DNA of 47,603 bases, from NCBI RefSeq assembly GCF_016863115.1, contig NZ_BOOG01000054.1, positions 1 to 47,603 of the forward strand, in the 5' to 3' direction. The stretch comes from Sphaerimonospora thailandensis. Lineage in GTDB: Bacteria; Actinomycetota; Actinomycetes; Streptosporangiales; Streptosporangiaceae. The position numbers and the translations under genes were made by a program. This document shows, piece by piece, positions 17,574 to 26,580 of this stretch. Within the stretch, counting starts at the first letter, position 1; each line of letters starts with the position of its first letter. The notes under the pieces were generated by a model, which did not search any database, was not told the DNA's origin, and saw nothing but the letters and a program-made list of their open reading frames with translations.

Positions 17574-18344
17574 GTGGGCCTGCGCCAGGAAACTTGGGTC
17601 ATGCGGGAGCCGTACCGGATCGTGGGCCTGTGGGTGCGGGTCATCCTGCTGGTCGTGCTGCTCTGGGGTGGTCTGGTAACGGTTCTCAGTGAGACCCCGC
17701 GCGATCGTGCAGTCGCGGATTTCCAGGCTGCGCTGCGCACTGGCCGGGTCACGTACGTGATCTACAGGGGCGACAACAGTCACCTGAACGGTCTACGCTG
17801 GTCCACCAGCCCGCTCCTCTGGTACCGGCTGACAGATCCGTGGAACCTGACCTACACGAAGCACGATCTGCAGCGGGATCTCAGCACGCTGCCTCTCGGT
17901 ACGGAGCTTCCCAGCACGGAGCTTCCCAGCATGGGGCGGGCCGGTCCGGTCGTGCGGGACGTTTCCGCGCACAACAACGGCACGGGCCTGTTTCCCGGCT
18001 GGCCGTTCCGGGTTCCGGTTCCCCATCTGAGCTGGACGGTCAGGTTCGCGTGGATCGTCACGTTTCTGATCATGCTCGGTACGGCACGGCCGCGCGTCGG
18101 CAATCGATGGGCGTGGTTCTGGCTCTTCACCGTCGGCCAGGTCGGGGCCGTCATGTTCCTGTTCTCCGAGCCCCGCCCCCTCTCGTACGGCCTCGAACCC
18201 CAGAGATCGGCCCACACCGGCCGGATGGGCGGTGGTCAGGGATGCGCCATGGCCATCGGCCTCAGCTTCGTCGTGAGCGTCATCGTCGCCTGGGCGCTCG
18301 CGGGCGTGGTGCATACCCTGCTCGACATGCTGGCGTTCCCCTGA
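17574..18344 (+). CDS. Membrane protein of unknown function
   Basis: 256 residues from GTG 17574; ATG 17601 (nine residues in) is an equally possible start, with AGGAAA nine bases upstream. Four transmembrane helices are visible at about 18-40, 152-170, 178-196 and 225-250. A ~110-residue soluble loop between the first two probably lies outside the cell. That loop has a short ELPST duplication (TELPSTELPSMG) from a 14-base DNA repeat. No family recognised. It stands alone, convergent with the MOSC gene. Confidence 0.75.
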   Translation: MGLRQETWVMREPYRIVGLWVRVILLVVLLWGGLVTVLSETPRDRAVADFQAALRTGRVTYVIYRGDNSHLNGLRWSTSPLLWYRLTDPWNLTYTKHDLQRDLSTLPLGTELPSTELPSMGRAGPVVRDVSAHNNGTGLFPGWPFRVPVPHLSWTVRFAWIVTFLIMLGTARPRVGNRWAWFWLFTVGQVGAVMFLFSEPRPLSYGLEPQRSAHTGRMGGGQGCAMAIGLSFVVSVIVAWALAGVVHTLLDMLAFP

Positions 18345-18376
18345 CAGCGCCTTTCAGACGTGAGACCGCTGTGGTG

Positions 18377-19108
18377 CTATCGCCGTACCACGGCCGTCTC
18401 GCCGATGCGTACGATGCCGGGACCGGTCACCCGCAGGATCACGCCGAACTTGTTCTCGTGAGCCGCGATGAGGTGCTTCTGCAACTCCGGCCAGCGCTCC
18501 CGGCCGTACGGGTCCCAGCTCGGCACGGCACAGCGGATGCACGGTCCGGCCTGATCGCCCGTCACCTCGAGGACGGACCCGCCCACCGTGATCACGGTGC
18601 CCTCCGTGAAGGTCTCCTCGGCGAACGCCGGTGCGTCGGTGACCAGGTGAATGTTGGGCCGGAACCTGTCCAACTCGATCTCCGCGCCCAACTCCTCCTC
18701 CAGGCCGCGCAGGGACGCCTCGAACGTCACCAGCACGGTCGGACCCCGATCCTGCTGCCCGTCGGCCGCCCTAAGCGACAGCGGGACGCCGTACGACTCC
18801 GTCAGCGCGGCGGGGAGATCGGGATCGTCCCACGCCCACGGCACGCCCTCGGGCGAGTAGAGCACCGGGGGGCTCGGCGGCTCGGGGGAGCCGTCGCATG
18901 GCGCGGGGTACGCCGCCTCCCAGGCCAGCATTCCGGGCGACTGCCGCACCGTGAGCCGCTTGCCCGTGTGGGTCGGACGCTCGTCGATGAGCGCGTACGC
19001 CCGATCGCCTGCCACCCCTCGGGCGTCCAGCAGGACGGCGGGCAGACGCTCGCCGCGCAAGGACTTGATCGGCCAGCGGTACAGTCCCTCGACGGTTCCC
19101 CCGTACAT
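18377..19108 (-). CDS. MOSC domain protein (MOSC_N plus MOSC)
   Basis: 243 residues. The N-terminal beta-barrel begins VEGLYRWPIKSLRGE (MOSC_N, 'PIKSL'). The MOSC domain follows, with RFRPNIHLV and the conserved Cys region GDQAGPCIRCAVP, as in mARC-like and YcbX-like enzymes that bind molybdenum cofactor through Cys. Such proteins carry sulfur/Mo-cofactor and reduce N-hydroxylated compounds (family knowledge). ATG 19108 is chosen because a TAGGAT box lies seven bases upstream, giving a leaderless transcript. Confidence 0.88.
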   Translation of the reverse strand: MYGGTVEGLYRWPIKSLRGERLPAVLLDARGVAGDRAYALIDERPTHTGKRLTVRQSPGMLAWEAAYPAPCDGSPEPPSPPVLYSPEGVPWAWDDPDLPAALTESYGVPLSLRAADGQQDRGPTVLVTFEASLRGLEEELGAEIELDRFRPNIHLVTDAPAFAEETFTEGTVITVGGSVLEVTGDQAGPCIRCAVPSWDPYGRERWPELQKHLIAAHENKFGVILRVTGPGIVRIGETAVVRR

Positions 19109-19115
19109 AGCTCCG

Positions 19116-19121
19116 ATCCTA
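19116..19121 (-). promoter_or_regulatory. -10 box of leaderless MOSC transcript
   Basis: TAGGAT on the minus strand ends seven bases before the MOSC gene ATG, which places +1 at the start codon. No clear -35 hexamer was found. Confidence 0.45.
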
Positions 19122-19220
19122 GGCCGTGTTTCGAAGTCATGTCCTTCAGTGGCTCGGTGCCGAAGGCCGGGTGAACGGCGTGACCAGCGGAGATGCGATT
19201 CGCCGCCGGTTGGATGCCCG

Positions 19221-20006
19221 TCAGGCGCGCTCCACCACATAGCCGCCGTCGCGGAAGCCGGTGACCCTGGCGCCCTCGCCCATCAGCCCGCCGAGCACGT
19301 CGCGTACGGCCAGCCGCCACGCCCTGGCGGCCTCCGGGTCCTCGGTGCGCAGGGATTCGATGTCTCGCGGCACGGCGACCAGCACGGTCGCGGCGTCGGT
19401 GCGACCCGCCACCGGCCTGCCGCCGGTGTCGGCGATCCCCACCACCGCGTCCGGCGGAATCTCCGTCCGGTACGGCTCCCGCCGCACCGCGGCGAGCACC
19501 CGCGGCTCGCACAGCCGCCAGACGACGAGCAGCCGGTCCGACTCGTCGCCGGCGTTGACGGCGTCGTCCAGCTGCCCGTAGAAGGCCGGCAGGTACTCCT
19601 CGGGACGGGCGCCGAGCTTGGCCAGATTGAAGTGGGCGTTGCGGCGGATCAGCGGATCGAAGGTCCAGGTGATCATCTCCAGGCCGCGGGCCAGCGCCCA
19701 CTCCCGCTGGTGCAGCTTCAGGGCGAAGCCGTTCCCGCTTCCGGCCGCGGCACCGGTGACCGCACCGGTGACGTGGGAGTGCATCGCCCGTCCCACCGGC
19801 GCCGACAGGAAGCCGACCGACGCGCCCACGAGGTGGTCGGACCGGTAGGCGCCGGCCACGTAGTTGCCCGCGTGCGACAACGCGCGCATCATCTCCACGG
19901 TGACGGGCGCGCCGCCTGGCGGAGGATGCCAGATCCGGTCGAACAGCCGGAAGACGTCCTCGAACTCCTCAATGGAGTGGAGCTCGCGAAGGACGAGGTC
20001 GTTCAC
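19221..20006 (-). CDS. GNAT-like acyltransferase family protein
   Basis: 261 residues from GTG 20006, with AGGGA eight bases upstream. The sequence LRELHSIEEFEDVFRLFDRIW, then NYVAGAYRSDHLVGASVGFL, SHVTGA and KLHQREWALARGLEMITWTFDPL, matches the predicted GNAT superfamily group COG3375. In that group SHV and KxxQRExAxxxG correspond to the acetyl-CoA pyrophosphate loop. The acceptor is unknown. It lies between the MOSC gene and the Lrp gene, all on the minus strand but with wide gaps. Confidence 0.72.
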   Translation of the reverse strand: MNDLVLRELHSIEEFEDVFRLFDRIWHPPPGGAPVTVEMMRALSHAGNYVAGAYRSDHLVGASVGFLSAPVGRAMHSHVTGAVTGAAAGSGNGFALKLHQREWALARGLEMITWTFDPLIRRNAHFNLAKLGARPEEYLPAFYGQLDDAVNAGDESDRLLVVWRLCEPRVLAAVRREPYRTEIPPDAVVGIADTGGRPVAGRTDAATVLVAVPRDIESLRTEDPEAARAWRLAVRDVLGGLMGEGARVTGFRDGGYVVERA

Positions 20007-20190
20007 CGAGGGCGTCCCTGATCGGCCGGGAACGGCCGCGGCACGTTGTCGCTCAGACGGTGCGGGGTGGACGGCGGCTCGACGGACAAGTGACAACCTC
20101 CGATCCGTGACTCACCGCGACCATACGTCAGACAGGCGATCGGGGATACGGCGCTTTCACCTGGGCATCGGGTTCACCGGGGCATCGGGT

Positions 20191-20667
20191 TCACCGGGGC
20201 ATTTGGGGGCGCGGTGGCTGCGCCGTGAGCGCGTCACGGGTCCACGACCCCAGCACCAGCAGCGTCTTGGTGCCGTTGACGTCCCCGGCCCGGCGCAGCC
20301 GGTCGATGACGTGCTGGAGGTGGCCGAGGTCGCGGACGCGGACATGGATCAGCGCGTCCGGGTCGCCGGCGATGGTGAACACCTGCTGGACCTCCGGCAC
20401 GTCCGTGGCCGTACGGACGATCTCGCTGACCGGGGTCGTACCGGGATAGCGCAGCTCGGTGAAGGCCTCGATGCCCCACCCGAGCTTGGCGTAGTCGATC
20501 TGGACGGTGAAACCGGTGATGACGCCGATCTCCCGGAGCCGGTCCACGCGACGCTTGACGGCGGCAACGGACAGCCCGACCTGGCCCGCCAGCTCCGAGA
20601 AGGTCCGGCGTCCGTCCTCACGGAGCAGACGCAGCACCTGGTGGTCGATGTCGTCGATGTCCGACAT
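20191..20667 (-). CDS. Lrp/AsnC-family transcriptional regulator
   Basis: 158 residues. An N-terminal AsnC-type helix-turn-helix (IDDIDHQVLRLLREDGRRTF, LSVAAVKRRVDRLREIGVI) is followed by a RAM ligand-binding domain (IEAFTELRYPG, VFTIAGDPDALIHVRV). ATG 20667 has GGGAG upstream. It is divergent from the indolepyruvate:ferredoxin oxidoreductase gene, 159 bases apart. Lrp relatives in this position usually sense an amino acid and control its catabolism, so it probably regulates that gene and itself. Confidence 0.93.
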   Translation of the reverse strand: MSDIDDIDHQVLRLLREDGRRTFSELAGQVGLSVAAVKRRVDRLREIGVITGFTVQIDYAKLGWGIEAFTELRYPGTTPVSEIVRTATDVPEVQQVFTIAGDPDALIHVRVRDLGHLQHVIDRLRRAGDVNGTKTLLVLGSWTRDALTAQPPRPQMPR

Positions 20668-20826
20668 GCGAGACACTCCCTCTTGAGCGCAAAGAAAATG
20701 AGCTGTGGACACGCAATCGCGAGGAATTTTGCGTCTTCATCATGCCTTCTCGCGCGATGCTTGCGCACCTGCCGGGTGACTTGCTGTCCTGGAGATCCCC
20801 CCAGGTAGCAAGCCAGGAGGTTTCGC

Positions 20827-23800
20827 GTGAGCGTGACTCCCACCACCTCGACGGCCTCGACGGCATCGGTGTCGCTGGACGACAGGTACACGGCCACGGA
20901 CGGCAGAGTGTTGATCTCAGGCATCCAGGCCCTGGTCCGCCTGACACTGGAACAACGACGTCTGGACCGGGAGCGCGGGCTGAACACGCGGATCTTCGTC
21001 TCCGGCTATCAGGGCTCCCCACTGGGCGGCCTCGATCTGGAGATGGGGCGGGCGGCGAAGTTCCTCGATCCGGCCGGCGTGGTGTTCCGGCCCGGACTGA
21101 ACGAGGAGTTGGCGGCCACGGCGGTGGCCGGGACACAGCTGCTCGGCCACCTGCCGGGTCGGCGGCACGACGGGGTGACGGGTTTCTGGTACGGCAAGAA
21201 CCCCGGCCTGGATCGGGCCGCCGACGCGATCCGGCACGGCAACCTGGCGGGCACGGCCCCGCTCGGCGGCGCGGTCGCCTGGATCGGCGACGATCCGGGC
21301 AGCAAGTCCTCGACCGTGCCCAGCGCCTGCGAGCAGATGTGCCAGAGCCTGTTCATGCCGGTGCTCGCGCCGGGTTCCATCGGCGAGATCATCGAGTTGG
21401 GGTTGCACGCGGTCGCGATGTCACGCGCCACCGGTCTGTGGACGGGCCTGAAGATCGTGGCCGACCTCGCCGACGCTTCGGCGACCCTCGATCTCGACAC
21501 TGATCTCGGCGCGTCGCGTGATCGAATCCCCCCATCGCCGGCCAACTCGGTCGGGCGCGGCGCGCCGCCCACTCTCGTCGGGCCGGCCTCGGTCGACGCC
21601 GAGCACGACCAGTTGACCCGCAGGCTCCGCCTGGCCCGCGACTACGCCCGTGAATGCGGTCTGAATCGGGTGACGTTCGGGTCGCGGCGGGCGAGTCTCG
21701 GCATCCTCGCCGCCGGGACGACGTACGCCGTGGTCCGGCGCGCGCTGGAGGACCTCGGGCTGGACGAGCCGGCGATGGACGATCTCGGGCTCAGACTCAT
21801 CAAGATCGCCATGCCGTACCCGCTGGACTCCGGCGAGCTCGCCGGTCTGACGTCCGGCCTCGAACGGGTGCTCGTGGTGGAGGACAAGGTGCCGTTCCTG
21901 GAGGGATGGCTCAAGCAGGCGCTCTACGAGCGGGCCCTGGGCGAACGGGCCCTGGGTGAACGGTCTCTGAGTGAACGGTCTCCGGACGAGCGCGTGCCCG
22001 CCGTGATCGGGCGGTTCGACGAGACGGGACGCGAGCTGCTCACCTCCCGGGGCGCCCTCGGCGCCGAGGACGTCGCCAAGGCGCTGGTCGCCTGCGTCGG
22101 AGCCGACAGGCTGCCCCGCCCGACCGTCAACCTGACCGCGCCGCACCTGACCCCGCCTCACCTCGCCCCGTCTCGCCGGGCCACGCGTCGTCTGCTGCCG
22201 ATGGTGGCGGCGCGCACGCCGTACTTCTGCTCGGGCTGCCCGCACAACATCTCGACCCGAACGTCCGACAGCACGCTGGTCGGCGTCGGCATCGGCTGCC
22301 ACGCCATGATCGCGCTGGACGGGAACGGGCGCGGCACCCAGGTCGGCATCACCCAGATGGGCGGCGAGGGCGCCCAGTGGCTCGGTCTCGCTCCCTTTAC
22401 CGACGACCGGCATTTCGTGCAGAACCTCGGCGACGGCACCTTCCATCACTCCGGATCGCTGGCCGTACGCGCGGCCGTGGCCGCCGGGGTGACGATGACG
22501 TACAAGCTGCTGTACAACGACGCGGTGGCGATGACCGGGGGTCAGCGGGCCGAGGGCCGCATGGACGTCCCCGCGATCACGCACTCGCTCGCCGTCGAGG
22601 GCGTCCGACGCATCGTGATCACCACGCCGGAGCCGGAGCGCTACCGGGGCGTCCGGCTGGCGCCGATCGCGGACGTACGACACCGTGACGAGTTGGCGGG
22701 GGTGGAGAAGGAACTGGCCGCGCTCGACGGGGTGACCGTGCTGATCCACGACGACCGGTGCGCGGCCGAGGAACGGCGGCTGCGCAAGCGCGGACAGCTG
22801 CCGACCCCGGCCGTGAAGGTCGTGGTCAACGAGCGGGTCTGCGAGGGCTGCGGCGACTGCGGCGACGTCTCCACCTGCCTGTCGGTGCAGCCCGTGGAGA
22901 CCGAGTTCGGCCGCAAGACCCGCATCCACCAGCCGTCGTGCAACACGGACCTGAGCTGCCTCAAGGGCGACTGCCCGTCGTTCCTGCTTGTCGAGCCCCT
23001 CAAGGGACGGCGACGGGAGCGGGTGCTGCCTTCGCTTCCGGTCGAGCCGTCCGAGCCGGTCGGCAGGTTCGCCGGACGACCGGTCCTCATCCGGATGCCC
23101 GGCATCGGCGGCACCGGCGTCGTCACGGTCTCGCAGATCCTGCAGATGGCGGCCCACCTCGACGGGCTGCACGCGGCCGGGCTGGAGCAGACCGGGCTGG
23201 CCCAGAAGGGCGGGCCCGTCATCAGCGACATCCGCATCTCCCCGCGGCCGATCACCGGCGCGGTGCGCGCCTCGCGTGGCGCGGCGGACGTGCTGATCGG
23301 CTTCGACCTGCTGGGCGCGGCCGCCGACGGCAACCTCGCCGTCGCCTCCCCCGGGCACACGATCGCGGTGGTCAACACCGGCATCGTGCCCACCGCCGCC
23401 ATGGTGACCGGCCGCGATGCCCTGCCCGGCTCGCCCGCCGACGCGGTCGTCCGCGTCGAGTCGGCCACCCGTGGAGGTGAGCCCGGGGCCGCCGACAACG
23501 TCTACCTCGACGCCCACGGTCTCGCCGAGGCGCTGTTCGGCGATCACATGCCCGCCAACATGCTGCTCGTCGGCGCGGCCTACCAGCACGGCTGCATCCC
23601 GGTCTCGGCCGGGTCGATCGAGCAGGCGATCCGGCTCAACGGGGCGGCGGTCGACAAGAACCTCGCGGCCTTCCGCTGGGGCCGGGCGGCGGTGGCCGAC
23701 CGCCAGGCCGTACTCGCCGCGACGGATCCCCGGCCGGACAACGTCGAACCGGCCGGGCTGGAGGAGGCGCTCGCCATCCGGACCGCCGACCTGACCGATT

Positions 23801-24417
23801 ACCAGAACGCGGCTTATGCCCGGAAGTACGCTGAGGACGTGCGCAGCGTGACTGACGCCGCCGCCGAACGTGCGGGGGCGGATGCCGGGGAGCGGATCGG
23901 GCTCGCCTATGCCCGGGGGCTGCACAAGCTCATGGCCTACAAGGACGAGTACGAGGTCGCCCGGCTGCACCTCGACCCGGAGGAGAAGGCGAGGCGGGAG
24001 CGGGAGTTCGGCCCCGACGCCGTCGTGTCGGTGCTGCTGCACCCGCCGCTGCTGCGGGCGATGGGCATGAAACGCAAGATCAGGCTGCGCAGGTCGGCCG
24101 GCGTTCTGTTCCGTGGGCTGCGCGCCGCCCGCGTCGTGCGCGGCACCGCGCTGGACGTGTTCGGGTACGCCAAGGTCCGGCGGGTCGAACGGGAACTCGT
24201 CGGCGAATACCGTGGCATGGTGCGCGAGGCCCTCACCCGGCTCACCCCGGGCACGCCGGACATGGTGGACACGGTGGACGCCGTAGCTGAGATCGCCGCG
24301 CTGCCGGAGATGATCCGCGGCTATGAGGACATCAAGCTCGCCCGCGTCGCCGAGTTCCGCGAGCGCGCCCGGACCGCTCTCGCCCGCCTTACCGAGCCCG
24401 CCGCGCAATCCACCTGA
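20827..24417 (+). CDS. Indolepyruvate/2-oxoacid:ferredoxin oxidoreductase, fused subunits
   Basis: 1196 residues in one chain. The TPP-dependent alpha-type part is N-terminal (FVSGYQGSPLGGLD), with the second TPP region CSGCPHNIST near 470 and GGEGAQW. A Cys-rich iron-sulfur region (VCEGCGDCGDVSTC..., ~671-720) follows. The gamma/IorB-type domain starts GIGGTGVVTVSQ near 757, and a C-terminal DUF6537-like part (~1000 onward) completes the family's plan. The enzyme oxidatively decarboxylates aryl- or branched-chain 2-oxoacids to acyl-CoA, reducing ferredoxin. GTG 20827 has AGGAGG six bases upstream. The acyl-CoA dehydrogenase next door and divergent Lrp regulator point to Phe/Trp or branched-chain amino-acid catabolism. 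Residues ~364-385 include a short repetitive (ERALG)n stretch. Confidence 0.95.
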   Translation: MSVTPTTSTASTASVSLDDRYTATDGRVLISGIQALVRLTLEQRRLDRERGLNTRIFVSGYQGSPLGGLDLEMGRAAKFLDPAGVVFRPGLNEELAATAVAGTQLLGHLPGRRHDGVTGFWYGKNPGLDRAADAIRHGNLAGTAPLGGAVAWIGDDPGSKSSTVPSACEQMCQSLFMPVLAPGSIGEIIELGLHAVAMSRATGLWTGLKIVADLADASATLDLDTDLGASRDRIPPSPANSVGRGAPPTLVGPASVDAEHDQLTRRLRLARDYARECGLNRVTFGSRRASLGILAAGTTYAVVRRALEDLGLDEPAMDDLGLRLIKIAMPYPLDSGELAGLTSGLERVLVVEDKVPFLEGWLKQALYERALGERALGERSLSERSPDERVPAVIGRFDETGRELLTSRGALGAEDVAKALVACVGADRLPRPTVNLTAPHLTPPHLAPSRRATRRLLPMVAARTPYFCSGCPHNISTRTSDSTLVGVGIGCHAMIALDGNGRGTQVGITQMGGEGAQWLGLAPFTDDRHFVQNLGDGTFHHSGSLAVRAAVAAGVTMTYKLLYNDAVAMTGGQRAEGRMDVPAITHSLAVEGVRRIVITTPEPERYRGVRLAPIADVRHRDELAGVEKELAALDGVTVLIHDDRCAAEERRLRKRGQLPTPAVKVVVNERVCEGCGDCGDVSTCLSVQPVETEFGRKTRIHQPSCNTDLSCLKGDCPSFLLVEPLKGRRRERVLPSLPVEPSEPVGRFAGRPVLIRMPGIGGTGVVTVSQILQMAAHLDGLHAAGLEQTGLAQKGGPVISDIRISPRPITGAVRASRGAADVLIGFDLLGAAADGNLAVASPGHTIAVVNTGIVPTAAMVTGRDALPGSPADAVVRVESATRGGEPGAADNVYLDAHGLAEALFGDHMPANMLLVGAAYQHGCIPVSAGSIEQAIRLNGAAVDKNLAAFRWGRAAVADRQAVLAATDPRPDNVEPAGLEEALAIRTADLTDYQNAAYARKYAEDVRSVTDAAAERAGADAGERIGLAYARGLHKLMAYKDEYEVARLHLDPEEKARREREFGPDAVVSVLLHPPLLRAMGMKRKIRLRRSAGVLFRGLRAARVVRGTALDVFGYAKVRRVERELVGEYRGMVREALTRLTPGTPDMVDTVDAVAEIAALPEMIRGYEDIKLARVAEFRERARTALARLTEPAAQST

Positions 24418-24469
24418 CCCGTGACCCCTGACCCGTGACCTAGTCCAGGACCTGCTGAGGAGCACGACC

Positions 24470-25609
24470 GTGACCGTGGACCGCCTGCTGCCCACCCCGG
24501 AGGCAGCGGACCTCATCGAGCTCACCCGAGAGATCGCCGACCGGGAGCTCGCCTCCCGGGTGGACGAGCACGAACGCGCGGAGACCTACCCCGAGGGCCT
24601 GTTCACCCTGCTGGGCGACGCCGGGCTGCTCGGCCTGCCGTACCCGGAGGAGCTCGGCGGGGGCGGGCAGCCGTACGAGGTGTATCTGCAGGTGATCGAG
24701 GAGCTGGCGGCGCGCTGGGCGGCGGTCGCCGTCGCGTGCAGCGTGCACACGCTCGCCTGCTTCCCGGTGGCGGAGTACGGCACGGCGCGGCAGCGGGAGC
24801 GGTGGCTGCCGGACATGCTGGCCGGGCGGCTCGTCGGAGGCTACAGCCTGTCGGAGCCGCAGGCCGGATCGGACGCGGGCGCACTCAGGTGCAAGGCCGA
24901 GAAGGTCGAGGGCGGCTACCGGATCAGCGGCAACAAGGCGTGGATCACCCACGGCGGCATCGCCGACTTCTACGCCCTGTTCGCCCGCACGGCGGAGGGC
25001 GGCCGCGGCATCTCCTGCTTCCTCGCGCCGGGGGCGGCCGACGGCCTGACCTTCGGCCGGCCCGAGGAGAAAATGGGGCTGCACGCCGTCCCCACCACCA
25101 CCGCCCACTGGGAGGGCGCGTTCCTGGAGGACGACCGGCTGCTCGGCGCGGAGGGACAGGGCCTGCAGATCGCGTTCAGCGCGCTCGACTCGGGCCGGCT
25201 CGGCATCGCCGCGTGCGCCACCGGACTCGCCCAGGCCGCGCTGGACGAGGCGGTCGCCTACGCCAAGGAACGCGAGACCTTCGGCAAGAAGATCATCGAT
25301 CACCAGGGGCTCGGTTTCCTGCTCGCCGACATGGCCGCCGGCGTGGACGTGGCCCGGGCGACCTACCTCGACGCGGCCCGCCGCCGCGACGCCGGCCTGC
25401 CGTACAGCAGGCAGGCCAGCGTGGCCAAGCTGGTCGCCACCGACGCCGCCATGAAGGTCACCACCGACGCGGTGCAGGTCTTCGGCGGGTACGGCTACAC
25501 GCGGGAGTTCCGCGTCGAGCGTTACATGCGCGAGGCCAAGATCATGCAGATCTTCGAGGGCACCAACCAGATCCAGCGCCTGGTGATCAGCCGCCATCTC
25601 GCCCGCTGA
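24470..25609 (+). CDS. Acyl-CoA dehydrogenase
   Basis: 379 residues, the standard ACAD length, from GTG 24470 with GAGGAG seven bases upstream. Family signatures are present: GGYSLSEPQAGSDA for FAD and substrate binding, FGKKIIDHQGLGF, QVFGGYGYTREF, and the catalytic base region QIFEGTNQIQR with Glu363. It is an FAD enzyme that introduces the alpha-beta double bond into acyl-CoA. Lying 52 bases after the 2-oxoacid:ferredoxin oxidoreductase gene, it probably acts on the acyl-CoA that enzyme makes (inference). Confidence 0.95.
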   Translation: MTVDRLLPTPEAADLIELTREIADRELASRVDEHERAETYPEGLFTLLGDAGLLGLPYPEELGGGGQPYEVYLQVIEELAARWAAVAVACSVHTLACFPVAEYGTARQRERWLPDMLAGRLVGGYSLSEPQAGSDAGALRCKAEKVEGGYRISGNKAWITHGGIADFYALFARTAEGGRGISCFLAPGAADGLTFGRPEEKMGLHAVPTTTAHWEGAFLEDDRLLGAEGQGLQIAFSALDSGRLGIAACATGLAQAALDEAVAYAKERETFGKKIIDHQGLGFLLADMAAGVDVARATYLDAARRRDAGLPYSRQASVAKLVATDAAMKVTTDAVQVFGGYGYTREFRVERYMREAKIMQIFEGTNQIQRLVISRHLAR

Positions 25610-25618
25610 CTCAGGGGT

Positions 25619-25624
25619 TAGGGT
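25619..25624 (+). promoter_or_regulatory. -10 box of leaderless IMPase transcript
   Basis: TAGGGT ends seven bases before ATG 25632, inside the 22-base gap after the acyl-CoA dehydrogenase stop. The spacing places +1 on the ATG. Confidence 0.4.
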
Positions 25625-25631
25625 CGGGGAT

Positions 25632-26438
25632 ATGTGGATCGACAAGGTGACCGAAATCCTGCGTGAGGCCGCCGAGGTCGCGATCCTGCCCCGGTTCCGG
25701 GCACTGGAAGAGGGCGACATCGCGGAGAAGTCGCCCGGCGAGGTCGTGACCGTGGCCGACCGAGAGGCCGAGGAACTGATCAGCCGTCGGCTGCGCGACG
25801 TGATGGACATCCCGGTCGTGGGGGAGGAGGCCACCGCCGCCGATCCCCGGCTCGTCGCGGCGCTGCGGGAGGCGCCCGCGGCCTGGGTCGTCGATCCGCT
25901 CGACGGAACCTCGAACTTCGTCGCCGGCCGCCCCGAGTACGCGGTCATGGCGGCCCTGGTGCGGGACGGCGAGACCGTCGCGTCATGGATCGTACGTCCC
26001 ACCGAAGGGTGTGCATATGTCGCCGAGCGGGGATCGGGGGCCTGGCGCGACGGGGTCCGGGTGCGTCGGAAGCCCGCCCCCGCCGATCCCGCGACGTTGC
26101 GCGGCGCCGCGCTGACCAGGTTCTTCGATCCCCCGGCCAGGGAGCGGGTGGCGGCGGCGGCGCCACGCTTCGCCGCGCTCGGACCGGGCACCGCCTGCGC
26201 GGGCGTGGAATATCCGCGGCTGCTCGACGGCGAGCAGGACTTCATCCTGTTCCACCGGACCCTGCCCTGGGACCACGCGCCGGGAACCCTGCTGCTGACC
26301 GAGGCCGGCTGCGTCGCCCGTCGTCCGGACGGGAGCCCCTACCGACCGGCCGACCAGCGGATCGGCCTGCTCAACGCCGCCGACCCCGCCTGCTGGGACA
26401 CCGTACGCACCATCTTGCTCGAGCCCGCGTCCGCCTGA
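25632..26438 (+). CDS. Inositol monophosphatase family protein
   Basis: 268 residues with the Li+-sensitive Mg2+ phosphatase motifs: E65/E66 in VVGEEAT, DPLDGTSNF (D88, D91) and WDHAPG near 213. Substrates in this family range over inositol phosphate, histidinol phosphate, fructose bisphosphate and PAP; none can be singled out here. A TAGGGT box (25619-25624) lies seven bases before ATG 25632 and there is no Shine-Dalgarno, so a leaderless transcript separate from the upstream acyl-CoA dehydrogenase is likely. Confidence 0.92.
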   Translation: MWIDKVTEILREAAEVAILPRFRALEEGDIAEKSPGEVVTVADREAEELISRRLRDVMDIPVVGEEATAADPRLVAALREAPAAWVVDPLDGTSNFVAGRPEYAVMAALVRDGETVASWIVRPTEGCAYVAERGSGAWRDGVRVRRKPAPADPATLRGAALTRFFDPPARERVAAAAPRFAALGPGTACAGVEYPRLLDGEQDFILFHRTLPWDHAPGTLLLTEAGCVARRPDGSPYRPADQRIGLLNAADPACWDTVRTILLEPASA

Positions 26439-26580
26439 CCGCCCCCGAGCCGTCTGAGGCTCCACTTCTCCGCCCACGCCGCGGCGGCCGCCGTACCAGA
26501 TCTTCCCGGGCACAGGATGTCGGGTGCGGTGGGGTGGGCCGCGCCTAGCGTGGTGATCGTCAAAGGAAGGACGGGCGGGG

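Noticed and set aside
16871-17752. Longer reading of the DUF6247-like gene from upstream
   Set aside because: The N-terminal extension is compositionally odd, overlaps the 17574 membrane-protein gene, and has no start signal comparable with the AAAGGAGG before GTG 17242.
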